A DNA stretch of 64,000 nt from Coriaria nepalensis. Lineage: Eukaryota; Streptophyta; Magnoliopsida; Cucurbitales; Coriariaceae. Positions 62,078 through 64,000 of the stretch are shown one piece after another (the stretch's first letter is position 1; the number at the start of each line of letters is the position of its first letter). The notes under the pieces are model-generated. The model made no database searches and had not been told where the DNA came from. It saw nothing but the letters and a program-made list of their open reading frames with translations. Location of the stretch: positions 9,483,501-9,547,500 of the forward strand of contig CP114491.1 of the NCBI GenBank assembly GCA_027186245.1, given 5' to 3'. A program made the position numbers and the translations under genes.

Positions 62078-63988
62078 TTCATAAGTTGGGGGTGTTTGGA
62101 TGCGATGTTAATGTGTGCAGGGTGGTAAGGTTTCATTGGTGTCGAATTACGGAATACATCAACTCCATATCTTCATATTCGTGTTGGCTGTCTTCCACGT
62201 CTTGTACTGTATTCTTACTCTGGCTCTGGGTAGGCTCAAGGTAAATGTTTAATTTCATCAAATTCACAATTTTTATTTTTATTTTTTGGGTTATCCGGTG
62301 TCGTTTTTTGAGTTTTCTTCGCAAATGAAACGAGGAATAATGGGAGTGTTTGGTTACAGATGAAAAGTTGGAAGACGTGGGAAAAGGAAACCAGAACAAT
62401 CGAATACCAGTATTCACACGGTAACTACTACTATATTAGCAATTTAATATAATGTGTTACGTATGCAACGTTTGAAAATCACGTTTTTATATATAAACAC
62501 AAGTTTGACATATTGGAATAATTTTGCATACACGTGTCACAGACCCAGAGCGTTTCAGATTTGCAAGGGACACTTCGTTCGGGAGAAGGCACTTGAGCTT
62601 TTGGACCAAGACACCTTCCCTCATGTGGATTGTAAGAAACACTCTTTTGCCGCATATATATTTGGGTGGTTATGAAAACTATCGATTTACATATGTCATA
62701 TTATTAAACTGACATATTTTATATGATGAATGGATGAATGGATGAATGGATGAATGGATGAATGGATGAATGGAGTTAAGTCTTTCTCCGTTTATATGTC
62801 GTTTTATAATAATGCAACTAAATTAACTAATGTTACTGTTTTGTTTTATTTTCAGGTCTGTTTCTTCAGGCAATTTGTTAGATCAGTTCCTAAAGTTGAT
62901 TACTTGACCTTAAGACATGGGTTTATTATGGTAATAAGCAATTAACCTAATTAATATCTTCTTAATCTGTCCGGATTAATCATACAAATATTGCATTTTA
63001 AAAAATATATATGTTTATTTTATCTTTTTTTTAGGCACATTTGGCACCTCAAAGCCATCAGAGATTTGACTTCCAAAAATATATTTACCGATCACTTGAA
63101 GAGGATTTCATAGTTGTAGTGGGAATCAGGTAGTAAAAAATAATTAGCAATTCAGTCCCTTCTCTTTAACAATATACAAAAACTAACCCCAATTTGATAT
63201 CTTGCTTCTGTCCTTTCAGTCCTCCAATCTGGTTCCTAGCAGTGATATTCCTTCTATTCAACACTCATGGTGAGAGATACAATTTCTCAATTTAATAAAT
63301 TCTTCATATTTTATGATTCCGAGTCAACCGTTTGACTTTTTTTCCCATCCTCTGAAAATGTGTAGGCTGGTTCTCTTATTACTGGCTACCATTCATCCCA
63401 TTAATTGTAAGTATCTTTGATATATAAAGAAGAAAATGATATATTGCTAGATTGAGTGGTGGGTCCAGTGGGTAAATCTAACGGCTGATAATGATCAATG
63501 CAGATCCTGCTACTGGTGGGGACAAAGCTACAGGTGATCATAACAAAAATGGCGATAAGAATACAAGAGAGAGGAGAAGTGGTAAAGGGAGTGCCAGTTG
63601 TTGAGCCTGGTGATGACCTCTTCTGGTTTAATCGCCCTCGCTTAATCCTCTACCTCATTAATTTTGTGCTCTTTCAGGTACTTATTACTAATTACTATTT
63701 CATTAACTACTAATCATCTTCTTCTTTTTACAGATCAACTTATGATTTAATCTAATCAATAATTTGTTTTTTCACTGTTAATGCAGAATGCCTTTCAACT
63801 CGCTTTCTTTGCTTGGACTTGGGTAAGACAAAAACACGTTCCTAGTAAATCATACATACAATATAACTTACTTTTTATATACGTACTAAGTTGTTGTTGT
63901 CGGTTTTTTTTTTTTTTCAGTTTGAATTTGGATTGCAATCTTGTTTTCATGAACACACTGAGGATTTGGTGATCAGAATATCAATGGG
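61124..63988 (+). CDS. MLO family protein, clade V (MLO2/6/12-like); partial at right edge
   Basis: Thirteen coding exons are visible: 61124-61252, 61355-61412, 61532-61767, 62121-62240, 62360-62420, 62543-62631, 62856-62930, 63035-63129, 63220-63269, 63366-63406, 63504-63677, 63787-63822 and 63921-63988. All are GT-AG and in phase. The last exons, with the end of TM7 and the calmodulin-binding tail, lie beyond the window. The N-terminus [20 protein letters not shown] is the clade V signature shared with MLO2, MLO6 and MLO12. Further landmarks: [73 protein letters not shown] and [20 protein letters not shown]. Clade V members are membrane proteins whose loss gives powdery mildew resistance in many eudicots. 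An 8-bp repeat (ggatgaat)n sits in intron 6. Confidence 0.95.
62725..62774 (+). repeat. Tandem (GGATGAAT)n in MLO intron 6
   Basis: About six copies of an 8-bp unit lie between exons 6 and 7 of the clade V MLO gene, outside the splice signals. Confidence 0.9.
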
Positions 63989-64000
63989 GTAATTAAGCCT

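Noticed and set aside
1..64000. tRNA, rRNA, CRISPR array or prokaryotic operon
   Set aside because: No clover-leaf tRNA, rRNA stretch or regular repeat-spacer array was recognised by eye. All genes have plant gene structure.

Overview
This is plant nuclear DNA, almost certainly from a eudicot. The evidence is intron-rich genes with AT-rich introns, plant-only families (Dof, LBD, MLO, ICR/RIP, type III polyketide synthase, RVT_3-RBR ligases), a decayed Ty3/gypsy element and many AT, CT and A/T-homopolymer tracts. One MLO gene has the N-terminal signature of clade V, the eudicot MLO2/6/12 group. I cannot name the species.

Layout, left to right. 0-0.4 kb: first exon of an MPK4-type MAP kinase (minus), the rest lying off the window. 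0.4-3.8 kb: AT-rich sequence with old repeats. 3.8-6.4 kb: Ty3/gypsy gag-pol remnant (minus), directly followed by a second, broken copy of the MAPK first exon. 7.3 kb: a small basic protein. 10.6-12 kb: NPF (NRT1/PTR) transporter pseudogene. 13.2 kb: NEDD8 protease (DEN1/NEDP1). 16.3 kb: Dof transcription factor. 18.9-20.1 kb: type III polyketide synthase pseudogene. 20.6-24.4 kb: ICR/RIP ROP-interactor (minus). 26.5 kb: tetraspanin. 29 kb: tRNA-splicing endonuclease SEN2 (minus). 30.9-33.2 kb: phosphatidylinositol transfer protein (minus). 37.6 kb: LBD1/LBD11-type factor. 42.5-46 kb: an RBR E3 ligase pseudogene followed by an intact RBR gene. 47.1-49.3 kb: alpha/beta hydrolase. 49.7-53.4 kb: three consecutive broken genes (unknown family, EXO5, PPR). 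53.9-57.1 kb: complete MLO3-like gene (minus). 61.1 kb to the end: clade V MLO gene (plus), truncated by the window edge.

The genes do not form a pathway. They are ordinary, independently transcribed plant genes. Exon structures were rebuilt by hand from splice sites, reading phase and family conservation, and every intact multi-exon model closes in frame.

The most interesting structures are: (1) a roughly 310-bp duplication that placed a copy of the PITP gene's 5' end, including its first coding exon with a lost ATG, upstream of SEN2; (2) an 8-nt microexon in the PITP gene; (3) a GC-AG intron in the tetraspanin; (4) a head-to-head pair of MLO genes from different clades with strongly conserved exon lengths; (5) a run of three neighbouring decayed genes; (6) a duplicated MAPK first exon abutting a retroelement. 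I saw no CRISPR, operon or bacterial-type defence system and no clearly undescribed system.
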